Shown: in pieces, positions 1 to 7,250 of the stretch | Position numbering within the stretch: position 1 is the stretch's first letter | Layout of the letters: every line of letters begins with the position of its first letter | NCBI RefSeq assembly: GCF_025602895.1 | Contig: NW_026516557.1 | Span: 1 to 22,680, forward strand | Origin: Polychytrium aggregatum | Taxonomy: Eukaryota; Chytridiomycota; Chytridiomycetes; Polychytriales | Reading direction: 5' to 3' | Length of the DNA: 22,680 bases | Translations under genes and position numbers: made by a program | The notes under the pieces: model-generated | What the model was told of the DNA's origin: nothing | The model's input: the letters and a program-made list of their open reading frames with translations, nothing else | The model's database searches: none

Positions 1-137
1 GGAGCGGCGGCGGGAGCTTGCAGATCTTGGATCTGACGATGGAGAGCAGCGTTCTGGGTCATGAGGGCGTTCATACGCTCCTCCATGCGCGCCAGGTACG
101 CATTGAGATCTGCCGGGGGTGCAGCAGGCTCAGCCAT
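1..137 (-). CDS. gag: Gag N-terminus of the self-priming LTR retrotransposon (partial)
   Basis: Reading starts at the ATG at 137-135 on the minus strand and stays open to the window edge for 45 codons. The peptide begins MAEPAAPPADLNAYLARMEE and continues as a hydrophilic, probably coiled-coil stretch with many M, E, R, Q and L residues, as is usual at the N-terminus of fungal Ty3/gypsy Gag proteins. The ATG follows the LTR end by 72 nt and is the first good start after the PBS. Capsid and zinc-knuckle regions would lie to the left of the window. The role as a structural particle protein is inferred from position after a 5' LTR; the fragment is too short for a domain call. Confidence 0.7.
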   Translation of the reverse strand, partial: MAEPAAPPADLNAYLARMEERMNALMTQNAALHRQIQDLQAPAAA

Positions 138-194
138 CGGATCGACGAGGGAAAGAGAGGCGAAAGAAGAAGAAAGGCCGGGAAGCCAAGAGGG

Positions 195-206
195 AGCGTT
201 CAAAAT
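195..206 (-). other. Self-complementary primer-binding site (PBS)
   Basis: The minus strand reads ATTTTGAACGCT from 206 to 195, two nt (TC) after the LTR terminus at 209. It is the exact 12-nt reverse complement of AGCGTTCAAAAT, which the minus strand reads from 416 to 405 at the predicted transcript start. The match does not extend on either side. Pairing of the mRNA 5' end with its own PBS, followed by cleavage to release the primer, is the established priming mode of Tf1. No TGG start, expected for a tRNA primer, is present. Confidence 0.85.
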
Positions 207-374
207 GATGTTAGAGTCCGAAGGGGACTCAACGGCAAAAGAAGAAGTGAGCTCGAAGTGAGCTCAGGGAAGGCAAGGGTAAAGTCCGAAGTGGACTCGG
301 AGAGGGAGCGAGGGAAGCAAAGATCCGTTCAAGATAAGACTTGTCTCGAAATGAGACGTGAGGAACACTCAGAG

Positions 375-397
375 AATAAAGTAGAAGGCACTTTATT
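375..397 (-). terminator. Poly(A)-signal hairpin in the R region
   Basis: AATAAAGT (375-382) and ACTTTATT (390-397) form a perfect 8-bp stem with a 7-nt loop. AATAAA can therefore be read on both strands: minus 397-392 for the LTR element, plus 375-380 for transcripts entering from the other side. On the element's strand it lies only about 20 nt after the predicted transcript start, so it would be present in both LTR copies of the RNA. Whether it acts in 3'-end formation is inferred from motif and position. Confidence 0.55.
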
Positions 398-404
398 TAG
401 TCCT

Positions 405-456
405 ATTTTGAACGCTAAGGTTCGACTACACATCGCGGGGGTCAGGCTATTTATAG
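405..456 (-). promoter_or_regulatory. LTR core promoter and predicted transcript start
   Basis: The minus strand has CTATAAATAG (456-447), a clear TATA box. The self-primer sequence AGCGTTCAAAAT begins at 416, about 39 nt further on. In Tf1-type elements the primer is the very 5' end of the mRNA, so 416 is the predicted first transcribed base. TATA box and primer copy independently point to the same place. Confidence 0.65.
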
Positions 457-999
457 ACAAGTCCGGACTTGGCAGCGAAGGGCGGCCAAGGGAGGGAAAA
501 GTGGGCGATCGAGCAGGGCGAAGGGGGCGATGCACGAACGAGGGCCGAGAAGGACCACCGAGACAGGCAGAGAACCAAAGCGAGAGAGGCGCAAGCAAAA
601 GCGAAGCACCTGGCAGGAGAAACGTGCAAAGGCGAAGCAATGTGACTCAACGTCCAAGAAGCGGATTGGTCAAGTATAAGGTTGGGGCAAATGCATGCGA
701 GATGAACAAGAGATCGGGGCGGTCAGGCAGGTCATGAGTCACCGGTGGGGGGACACATGACCGGCAGCCGAATTGCAACCAATCGCAGCAAGGCGCGTGC
801 ACAAACAAACCGGCGCGTGCGAAGAAGACAAAGGAAGCGGAGCAGCGCGGGAAAACGGAAGTGCGGAAGGAGCGGAAAAGACAGGCAAAAGGCGGAAAAT
901 CGGAGGGGAACTGCAAGGCTACACACAAACAAACAGAAAGGCAAAAGAATAGCCAAGTGTGCAGTCAAAGTGGAGAACAAGCAGAAGCTATCCCTAACA

Positions 1000-1150
1000 A
1001 CCTGTCCTGCTCCTGCTGCACCTGTATTGCTCTTGCTGCACCGTGTGGCCTGCACCACACTGCTTTCACCTCTGTGTTTGTTCCAGCTCTGCCCCTCCAG
1101 TTCCCCGCCCTCGCTCCCACACTCCCTGTCCCCTTCCCCACTGCTGAGCG
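1000..1150 (+). other. LINE 5' UTR remnant with tandem-repeat units
   Basis: This segment holds the last seven bases of one 20-bp unit, one full unit (1007-1026) and a partial unit (1027-1042). A pyrimidine-rich leader of about 100 nt follows, up to the ORF1 ATG at 1151. The same sequence precedes ORF1 in copies 2 and 3, where seven units are kept. The upstream part of the UTR, and any internal promoter in it, has been separated from this copy by the LTR element. Confidence 0.75.
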
Positions 1151-3436
1151 ATGTCCAAGGACAGACCCCAGCAGTCCCTTCTCCCGGCCTCGACCATCGC
1201 TGTCGGCAGCTTGATCTTCAAGCGCAAGGAGCGACCCGTGGCCACCCCTTCCTCCCCCGCCAAGCGTCGCCTGTCCTTGCCCGACGCAATGACCATGCTC
1301 CCCAGGCCGGAGCATGACGAGCGTCTCCCCGAGTCCGAGTTCCCGTCCGTGTCCGTGCCCGAGTCCAGGCTCCCGGCCCCGCCCGAGTTCAGGTTCCCGG
1401 CCGAACCCGACTTTTCGTTCCCGCCCTTGGACCGCGCTGCCGCCCGTGCCGCCGTCGACATTGATGAACTGGAGGACATCAATGTCGAAGAAGACCTCAG
1501 CCCGGACCAAGAGCCTGACGCTGAGCCCTCGTCCTCCTGTGCCGACCAAGACCACCCTGCCGAGTCCCTGGCTCCCGTGTCCTCCTCCGCCGCTCCCCAC
1601 CAAGACCACTGTGCCATGGACATTGTTGTCCAGCCCAGTGCCGACGTCGTCTCGGTTCCTTGGCGCGACGAGTTCTGGCGCAAGTGGCACGCCTCGTCCG
1701 ACGTCGATGATCAGAAGGCTGCAACCCAGATCATCGACGTCACCAAGATGAACAACCAGCTGTGGATGGCCGTGACCGCCAAGCTGCAGTGCACTGTCCT
1801 GTGCCGCAAGTGCAAGCTCGCCTCGGCCGATCCCTGGATCGTCGTCAAGCACGGCAAGGACGAGCTCCAGCTCAAGTGTCCCCAGGCCCTCGAGGACGGA
1901 CCCTGCCCCGGCCAGATGTCGGCCTTCCAGTTCTGGGCCCACATGAGCCGCACCACCAAGGAGTCCCGCAAGCTGTTTGTGGATGCGTTCTCGGACAAGT
2001 TCAAGGAGAACTTCCACACCAAGTGCGGCCTCAAGACCATGGACAAGCAGCGCGCCGTCCCCCGTGGTGCCTCTGAAGGCGCCCCTCGAGCAGCCCCTGC
2101 TTCCACTGCTGACCCCGTCGATCCAGCTCGTCGAGCTGTTGATGCTGTTGGCACTGCGTCCCCTGTCCCCAAGGCCAGGCCCGTCCTTCCGCCCCGACCC
2201 GTCGTCAAGGCCAAGACCCCTCCTCCGTCCCAGGCTCCCGTCCCTGCGATGAAACCCGAGGAGGCCCTCGCTATCCTCAAGCGAGAGGCTGACCGGGTGC
2301 AGTCCATCCTGTTCGAGGCACTCGTGGCCGACAACATGGATGCTGCCACCAAGGCCATGGTCCAGAAGATCGCCAAGTCCAATGTGGCAATCAGCCGTGC
2401 CACGGAGCAGCTCCGCAAGTCTGTTGCCAACAAGACTGCCACCCCCAAGACCCAGTCCCCCGGTTCCAAGACCCAGTCCTCCGGCTCCCTCCCTGGCTCT
2501 GCCCCTGTTTCCGCCCCGTCTCCCTCGTACAAGGCCGCTCTCTTGAAGAACGTTCGGGAGGCCGAGAGCCGTGTCGGCCGCATGTCCGAGGCCAGCCAGC
2601 TCGACGAATGGAAGAGGATGCTGACCACCGGCCGAATGCCAGGCTCCTCCAAGCCGATCCAGCCCAACCAGCACCGCCAGCCAGTCCTTGTCCCCGGGAC
2701 GGTCGCCAACTCTGAGCTCCGGAACGACAAGTTCAGGGAGGCCGTCACCAACATGGACTGGCTGTACGTCGAGGGCATCCGCTGTGGCGACCTCGGCAGT
2801 GTCCGCCGCAACCTCAAGCGATGCGGCATCGACACCAGGGAGTTGGCCGAGATCAACTTCCCTGAGGCCACGGTCATGGAGGTCCTTGTCCGCGACAAAT
2901 CCAACAAGGCCGACCTTGGTGCCCGTCTGGAGTCGCTGTCGTCCACACATGGCAGGGTCAGGGTCGTACCGGCCTACGACGTCATCCATGGTCTCAAGCA
3001 CCATGGACTGGCCCTGTCCCGATCCGATGCCATCAAGAACTTTATGGCAAAGTCCCTCCGCCAGGCAGCCAAGGCCAAGACCGCCCCTGTCCGCCGCTGC
3101 ATCCAGATGCGCATCCCCGAGGAGTACCGCGACGAGTACGACTCGCTCCTCAAGAAGGCCCTATCCGGCAAGGAGGTCAAGCGGGCGGACATCACCGCCG
3201 TCCCCAAGGTCCCTGGTTCTGCCGCTGCCGCTGCCTCGTCGTCTGCCTCTGCCGCTGCCGCTACCGCTGCCCCTGCCGTTGTCGTTGCTGTCGCTGCTGC
3301 TGCTGCCCCCGCCGCTGGTGCCTCGTCAAAGCCCAGCAAGCCTCACCCCGCCTACAGAGTCCCGCTGTCCGTCATGGACACTGACTCTGAAGGAGAGGGC
3401 CCCCGGGCCAGCAGCAGCGCTGCACGACTCCAATGA
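1151..3436 (+). CDS. LINE ORF1 protein (761 aa), putative RNA-binding Gag-like protein, copy 1
   Basis: This is the first ORF of the LINE. ORF1 proteins generally bind the element's RNA and form the particle that retrotransposes. Visible parts: a basic N-terminus (about 20-45); a proline- and acid-rich stretch (50-170); a cysteine cluster C214, C218, C221, C243, C252 that could bind zinc; a P/A/S-rich linker (305-370); a helical, probably coiled-coil segment (365-430); a compact segment 533-600 (starting MDWLYVEGIRCGDLGSV) that resembles, from memory, the small ORF1 domain of other fungal LINEs; and an alanine-rich tract (690-725) before an acidic tail. No classic CX2CX4HX4C knuckle is present. 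The start at 1151 is the first ATG after the repeat-bearing leader. The stop overlaps the ORF2 start by ATGA. The protein appears identical to that of copy 3. Confidence 0.88.
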   Translation: MSKDRPQQSLLPASTIAVGSLIFKRKERPVATPSSPAKRRLSLPDAMTMLPRPEHDERLPESEFPSVSVPESRLPAPPEFRFPAEPDFSFPPLDRAAARAAVDIDELEDINVEEDLSPDQEPDAEPSSSCADQDHPAESLAPVSSSAAPHQDHCAMDIVVQPSADVVSVPWRDEFWRKWHASSDVDDQKAATQIIDVTKMNNQLWMAVTAKLQCTVLCRKCKLASADPWIVVKHGKDELQLKCPQALEDGPCPGQMSAFQFWAHMSRTTKESRKLFVDAFSDKFKENFHTKCGLKTMDKQRAVPRGASEGAPRAAPASTADPVDPARRAVDAVGTASPVPKARPVLPPRPVVKAKTPPPSQAPVPAMKPEEALAILKREADRVQSILFEALVADNMDAATKAMVQKIAKSNVAISRATEQLRKSVANKTATPKTQSPGSKTQSSGSLPGSAPVSAPSPSYKAALLKNVREAESRVGRMSEASQLDEWKRMLTTGRMPGSSKPIQPNQHRQPVLVPGTVANSELRNDKFREAVTNMDWLYVEGIRCGDLGSVRRNLKRCGIDTRELAEINFPEATVMEVLVRDKSNKADLGARLESLSSTHGRVRVVPAYDVIHGLKHHGLALSRSDAIKNFMAKSLRQAAKAKTAPVRRCIQMRIPEEYRDEYDSLLKKALSGKEVKRADITAVPKVPGSAAAAASSSASAAAATAAPAVVVAVAAAAAPAAGASSKPSKPHPAYRVPLSVMDTDSEGEGPRASSSAARLQ

Positions 3437-6400
3437 ATCCACACCCCTCGCAGGGAGGCGGCAGGGCCCAGACATCCCTGACCGTCGCTTCCTTCAATGT
3501 CTGTGGCATCAACGTCAACGACGTTGAACTCAAGAACCTCATCGACACCAACGACATCGACTTTGTCGGTGTCCAAGAAACCCTCGCCGACCTCGAACCC
3601 CGCAGCCCTCTCTGTGGCTATGCCGTCAAGGTCCCTGGTCCCCGTTGCCGCGCCGGTAGAGGCATCGCCATCCTCTACAACCCGGCCAGGATCGACCCGC
3701 ACGACTTCACCAACATTGAAGTCAGCGACAAGGGCGACGCCATGTGGGTGACATACAAACACGTCATCCACATCGGCAACTTCTACCTGTCCCCGAGCCT
3801 CAAGCTGGACGACTACCGCGAGGCCCTCCAGTCGATCCACACCAAGGCCGCCCTCCCCGACGCCCAGGTCATTGTGGTGGGTGACTTCAATGCCCACCTC
3901 AGTGCCCTGAGCGGACTGCCCACGCCGCTCCGTGGCAGGGAGAAGATCCTCGAGGACACTGTCTCCCGCGCCGGTCTCCGCGTTGTGCCTCCAGCTGTGA
4001 TCCCGACCCACACCCGGCAGCGGGGTCCCAGCTGGACAACGATCGACTACATCTTTGTGTCGCATCGCCAGGCCAACAACGACCCGCTGCTGCAGGTCGA
4101 CACTGCCGGTGCCTTCCGTGGCCAGTCCGACCACTTCCCCATCTGGGCGACTCTGCGGGTACAGCCAAAGTACTACCCAAAGGTCGACCAATGGCAGTGG
4201 AAGATCGCCCAGCTCGAGGATCCTGCCGTCCGCGCCCAGTACCTCTTGGCGCTGCTGGACGAGCGCGAACGCGGTCTGCAGCGCATCCAGGCTGCACTCC
4301 GGCCAATCTCAAGGGGATCGGTCATTCCGATCTCGGAGAGTGCGGCCCAGGACTGCATCGACCGCGCCTGGTCCATCATGATCGCCCTGATCACCACCGC
4401 TGCCGACTCCACCATCGGCAAGGCTTCCATCAAGACCGTCTGGAAGGACCCGGCCCTGATCCCCGAGATGCGGCAGCTTCGCGAGAGGCGCCGCGATCTC
4501 ATCTACCAGCTCAAGTTGCCCGGGCTCTCCCTCCGCGTCGCCGAGGACAAGCGCGCCGAACTCCGCGCTGTCCGCAAACAAGAAAAGAACCTCATCGTCC
4601 AGTCCCGCCGAGCAGCCGAGACCCTGGCCATGAACAAGCTGCACTCCCTCAACGCTTCCGAGGTCGCCAAGTCCCTGGCCGCCATGAAGAAGCGCAAGGA
4701 GCTCGACGACGCCTTCCACTTTGACAACTCGGACGAGGCCCTCGAGCGACTTGTGGTCCACTACGGCAAGGTCTCCTCGCACTCCCAGGACACCCCCGGT
4801 GCCGCCTTTGACCGGACCGTCGGCCCAAGACCCCTGGACACTGTTCCGCGCCTGCTCCCCGAGGACCGCTCCATTCCCCGATTGTCGTCGGACGAGGTGG
4901 CCGATGCCATCGTCAAGTCCCCCAAGCGCAAGTCTTCCGGCCCGGACAAGATCAAGGCCGAGATGCTGCACCCTGTCGCTCCCGTGGTCGCTCCCTGGCT
5001 CCGGGCCATCCTGCTGGCCGCCCTCAAGGCCTCCGTCGTCCCGACCGAGTGGAACACTGTCCTGATCCACCCGGTCTACAAGAACAAGGGTTCGATCCTC
5101 GATCCGGCCATGTACCGGCCCATCGGGTTGACCCAGGTCCTCCGCAAGATCGCCGAGCGAGTCCTGCTGCCGTTCCTCACCCGCGAGATCGGCATCATGG
5201 ACATTGCCCAGGGAGGCTTCCGCCCGGACCGAGGCACCCTCGACCAGGTGTACTCGCTCGACGCTCTTGTCCGCATGAACAAGATCCGCGACGACGAGTA
5301 CAGCCTGGTCTTCCTCGACATCAAGGCCGCCTACGACACTGTCTGGCGGGAGCGCCTCTGGGACAAGATCGCCACCCGAGGTGCTGGTCCGGTCGCCGTC
5401 GGGGTCCTCAGGGCCATGTTCGACCGCACTCTTGTCCGCGTCGCCAGCAAGGGCCGCACGTCGCAGCCTGTGTGGCTGCAGAAGGGTCTCATCCAAGGCT
5501 CGGTCCTGAGTCCCCTTCTGTTCAGTGCCCACATTGACGACCTGCCTGGACTGCTCCGAGCCGAGGACGGACTTGTGCTTGCCTCGAGTCGCCACCACCG
5601 TCTCCGGGTCAACTCGCTCTGGTTTGCCGATGACGGTGTCCTCATCTGTCCGGCTGGCCGCACCCAGGCCATGCTGGATATCTGCGAACGCCACAGCATC
5701 GACAACCGGTACCGCTTCTCGCCTCCCAAGTGCGAGGTGCTGTACTCGGCCTGCAACGTCGACCAGCTCCATCCCGCCAAGCTGTACGGCACCGAGCTGC
5801 CCAAGGTCCTCCAGTTCCGCTACCTCGGTGTCATGGTCGACATTGACGGATTCCGCCCGGACCTCCAGTTCGACAAGCTCCTCCGCAAGGTCCACATGGT
5901 CACCGACACCGTGGTTGGACTCGGCATCACCCTCGGCAAGGTCTCGGCCAAGACCATCACCCAGGTCTACAAGACCTTTGTGCGGCCGACCCTCGAATAC
6001 GGGATGGCCATGGACATCCCCGACCCAGCTCTGCGCGACCGCCTCGACGACGCCCAGATGACGGCCCTCCGCACCATGTTCCGCGTCGGCCCCGGCACTC
6101 CCGTCGGTGCCATGCACCTCAACTGCGGCCTTCCCAAGATGTCGGTCCGTGTCAAGATGCTGGCCCTGCAGAACTGGGCCCGCTGGGACGACCAAGTCTC
6201 TGACGGCGACAAGATGCTGTCGATGATCCTGCGCAACAAGATCATTGCGCCCTACCACCCCGACCAGTTCCTCGGCCAAGGAGTCCGAGCCGATCCGCAC
6301 TGGGCCATGGTGGTCCGCCGACAAGAGGCCGACCACTCCCTCACGGCCACGGAGATCTACCGAGGCAAGACCCGACACCAGCCGCCGCCGCCCGGACCGC

Positions 6401-7107
6401 CCCGACCCCAGCCCGTCCCGATCAAGACCCTCATCTTCGAGGACCACATGAAGAACGGCTTCGACCGCTCCAAGCAGCTCACCGCCGCCTGCACCCCGTC
6501 GACCAAGATGTCGGGACTCTGGGAGGCTCGCGGGTACCAAGGATCCATGATCATGCTCATGTTCATGGTCCGATGGCGACTCGGTGCTCTCCCAGGCCAC
6601 TTCAGATTTGGCTACCGCAAGTGCAAGAACCTGGCTCGACACGGATCCGGGATCGACTTGACCAGGACCCACGCACAGCAGTGTGTGGATCCGCATCAAG
6701 TCCTGGTCCGCAAGGTCGCAGCCCTCAAGACGGCCCACCCGACTTGGGTGGAAAGTGGTATAGCCGGAGTGGGACCAGTGGACAAGCTGCTGGACCTGCT
6801 CAGTTTTGATCGCACTCCCCCTCGCAGTCGCACCCCTCCCGCACTTGGATCACTTGCTGCTCATGTACCCGCTCCCCGCACTGCCTTCCGAGCATTCGCA
6901 CTTGGTGCACACCCAGCACCACCACCCACTCCCACACCCAGTGTAGTCCCACCCTTGCAGTCTCTCCCTGCACCCTCATCACAGCGTAGTATAGTGTCAG
7001 CACTTGTCATTCCTCCACCCCGACCCCCCCTCGATCCTGCTGTTCCCTTGTGGGAACTGCTCGAAAATGTGTTCACCCGCTTGGTCTCAGACCTTGTGGG
7101 CAGCTGA
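3433..7107 (+). CDS. LINE ORF2: AP-like endonuclease and reverse transcriptase (1224 aa), copy 1
   Basis: ORF2 nicks target DNA and copies the LINE RNA at the nick (target-primed reverse transcription). The endonuclease spans about 15-240: N22 in SFNVCGIN, E49 in VQET, D151/N153 in GDFN, D205 in DYIF and the SDH triad 232-234, so all key residues are present. The reverse transcriptase spans about 490-860: YRPIGL near 561, GGFRPDRG near 594, motif A D629 in FLDIKAAYD, GLIQGSVLSPLLF near 685, and the catalytic FADD at 731-734. A C-terminal C1064, H1070, H1080, C1084 set may be a degenerate zinc knuckle. The last 100 residues are proline-rich. Translation probably depends on ORF1 termination, since ATG (3433-3435) overlaps the ORF1 TGA. 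No inactivating change is visible. Confidence 0.95.
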   Translation: MNPHPSQGGGRAQTSLTVASFNVCGINVNDVELKNLIDTNDIDFVGVQETLADLEPRSPLCGYAVKVPGPRCRAGRGIAILYNPARIDPHDFTNIEVSDKGDAMWVTYKHVIHIGNFYLSPSLKLDDYREALQSIHTKAALPDAQVIVVGDFNAHLSALSGLPTPLRGREKILEDTVSRAGLRVVPPAVIPTHTRQRGPSWTTIDYIFVSHRQANNDPLLQVDTAGAFRGQSDHFPIWATLRVQPKYYPKVDQWQWKIAQLEDPAVRAQYLLALLDERERGLQRIQAALRPISRGSVIPISESAAQDCIDRAWSIMIALITTAADSTIGKASIKTVWKDPALIPEMRQLRERRRDLIYQLKLPGLSLRVAEDKRAELRAVRKQEKNLIVQSRRAAETLAMNKLHSLNASEVAKSLAAMKKRKELDDAFHFDNSDEALERLVVHYGKVSSHSQDTPGAAFDRTVGPRPLDTVPRLLPEDRSIPRLSSDEVADAIVKSPKRKSSGPDKIKAEMLHPVAPVVAPWLRAILLAALKASVVPTEWNTVLIHPVYKNKGSILDPAMYRPIGLTQVLRKIAERVLLPFLTREIGIMDIAQGGFRPDRGTLDQVYSLDALVRMNKIRDDEYSLVFLDIKAAYDTVWRERLWDKIATRGAGPVAVGVLRAMFDRTLVRVASKGRTSQPVWLQKGLIQGSVLSPLLFSAHIDDLPGLLRAEDGLVLASSRHHRLRVNSLWFADDGVLICPAGRTQAMLDICERHSIDNRYRFSPPKCEVLYSACNVDQLHPAKLYGTELPKVLQFRYLGVMVDIDGFRPDLQFDKLLRKVHMVTDTVVGLGITLGKVSAKTITQVYKTFVRPTLEYGMAMDIPDPALRDRLDDAQMTALRTMFRVGPGTPVGAMHLNCGLPKMSVRVKMLALQNWARWDDQVSDGDKMLSMILRNKIIAPYHPDQFLGQGVRADPHWAMVVRRQEADHSLTATEIYRGKTRHQPPPPGPPRPQPVPIKTLIFEDHMKNGFDRSKQLTAACTPSTKMSGLWEARGYQGSMIMLMFMVRWRLGALPGHFRFGYRKCKNLARHGSGIDLTRTHAQQCVDPHQVLVRKVAALKTAHPTWVESGIAGVGPVDKLLDLLSFDRTPPRSRTPPALGSLAAHVPAPRTAFRAFALGAHPAPPPTPTPSVVPPLQSLPAPSSQRSIVSALVIPPPRPPLDPAVPLWELLENVFTRLVSDLVGS

Positions 7108-7239
7108 GGCAGCACTAGGCTGCAACAGGAGTAAATAGGCTTGCCTGTGTACTCAACGTGCCGGGGTACCAACCTGTTGGACCTGATGGCTTGTCTTCTT
7201 GAATAAAGTTGACTATAGTAACAAAAAAAAAAAAAAAAA
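7108..7239 (+). terminator. LINE 3' UTR, AATAAA signal and poly(A) tail
   Basis: After the ORF2 stop come about 115 nt of 3' UTR, AATAAA at 7202-7207, and a run of 17 A at 7223-7239 that marks the insertion end. Possible RNA stems are GCAGC/GCTGC around the start and CAACAGG (7123-7129) with CCTGTTG (7173-7179). In copy 3 this UTR differs at one base (7201), whereas the preceding ORF2 tail differs at about 15. That is compatible with a conserved structure recognised by the reverse transcriptase, as known for some LINEs. Confidence 0.85.
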
Positions 7240-7250
7240 GGCCGCCGATC

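Larger units (their letters stand above)
1..999 (-). mobile_element. 5' part of a self-priming (Tf1/sushi-like) LTR retrotransposon, cut by the window edge
   Basis: Read on the minus strand, the element runs from its 5' LTR (999 to 209) through a 72-nt leader into the start of gag (137 to 1) and leaves the window. The LTR ends form the 6-bp inverted repeat TGTTAG/CTAACA. The leader has a PBS two nt inside the LTR that is complementary to the predicted transcript 5' end rather than to a tRNA 3' end, since it lacks TGG. This is the known arrangement of Tf1 and sushi-type Ty3/gypsy elements. LINE sequence resumes at 1000 inside a 20-bp tandem repeat, so the element inserted into the 5' UTR of LINE copy 1 in the opposite orientation. 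The expected duplication partner (about ACCTG, 1000-1004) lies outside the window. The family assignment rests on the PBS logic and the gag start, because no pol is visible. Confidence 0.85.
209..999 (-). repeat. 5' LTR (791 bp) of the self-priming element
   Basis: On the plus strand the LTR starts TGTTAG (209-214) and ends CTAACA (994-999). On the minus strand, U3 would be about 999-417, and R plus U5 416-209. U3 contains a CCAAT box (plus-strand ATTGG, 665-669) and a TATA box (447-456). R opens with the self-primer (416-405) followed closely by an AATAAA signal (397-392). U5 has related short repeats: GTCCGAAGGGGACTC at 217-231, with a near copy at about 284-298. The 820-925 stretch is strongly purine-rich on the plus strand. 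The LTR cannot be dated because its partner is outside the window. Confidence 0.85.
1000..7239 (+). mobile_element. LINE copy 1: APE-type non-LTR retrotransposon, 5' end interrupted, otherwise full
   Basis: This two-ORF LINE has a 5' UTR remnant with 20-bp repeats, ORF1 (761 aa), ORF2 (1224 aa, endonuclease plus reverse transcriptase), a ~115-nt 3' UTR, AATAAA and a 17-nt A-tract. Both frames are open, so the copy looks young and may be active. The 5' end is cut at 1000 by the self-priming LTR element. Copies 2 (9199-9623, plus) and 3 (15091-21404, minus) belong to the same family. No RNase H-like segment is recognisable in ORF2. The clade is not certain: an APE-type EN with FADD RT fits the L1/Tad/jockey-like breadth of LINEs. 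Confidence 0.93.

Noticed and set aside
18..737. Plus-strand frame of 239 aa across the first LTR
   Set aside because: It lies inside a non-coding LTR with TATA, primer and poly(A) signals on the other strand; its R/K/E/G-rich product reflects the purine-rich U3.
745..1317. Plus-strand frame of 190 aa spanning the LTR-LINE junction
   Set aside because: It crosses the boundary of two transposons and overlaps the real ORF1 start in another frame, so it is fortuitous.
965..3004. Long minus-strand frame (679 aa) antisense to LINE ORF1, and the longer version at 19307-21589 opposite copy 3
   Set aside because: It is a shadow of ORF1: C-rich third positions remove stops from an antisense frame. 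Its glycine-rich, low-complexity product has no recognisable domain.
3200..3330. Trinucleotide-repeat expansion in the alanine tract of ORF1
   Set aside because: The codons are mixed GCC/GCT/GTC/TCG/ACC and the protein appears the same in copies 1 and 3, so it is a low-complexity coding segment and not an expanded microsatellite.
4309..6738. Minus-strand frame of 809 aa antisense to LINE ORF2, and its counterpart at 16416-18002
   Set aside because: Same codon-bias artefact. The sense frame carries complete endonuclease and RT motifs, whereas the antisense product is biased in composition with no motif.
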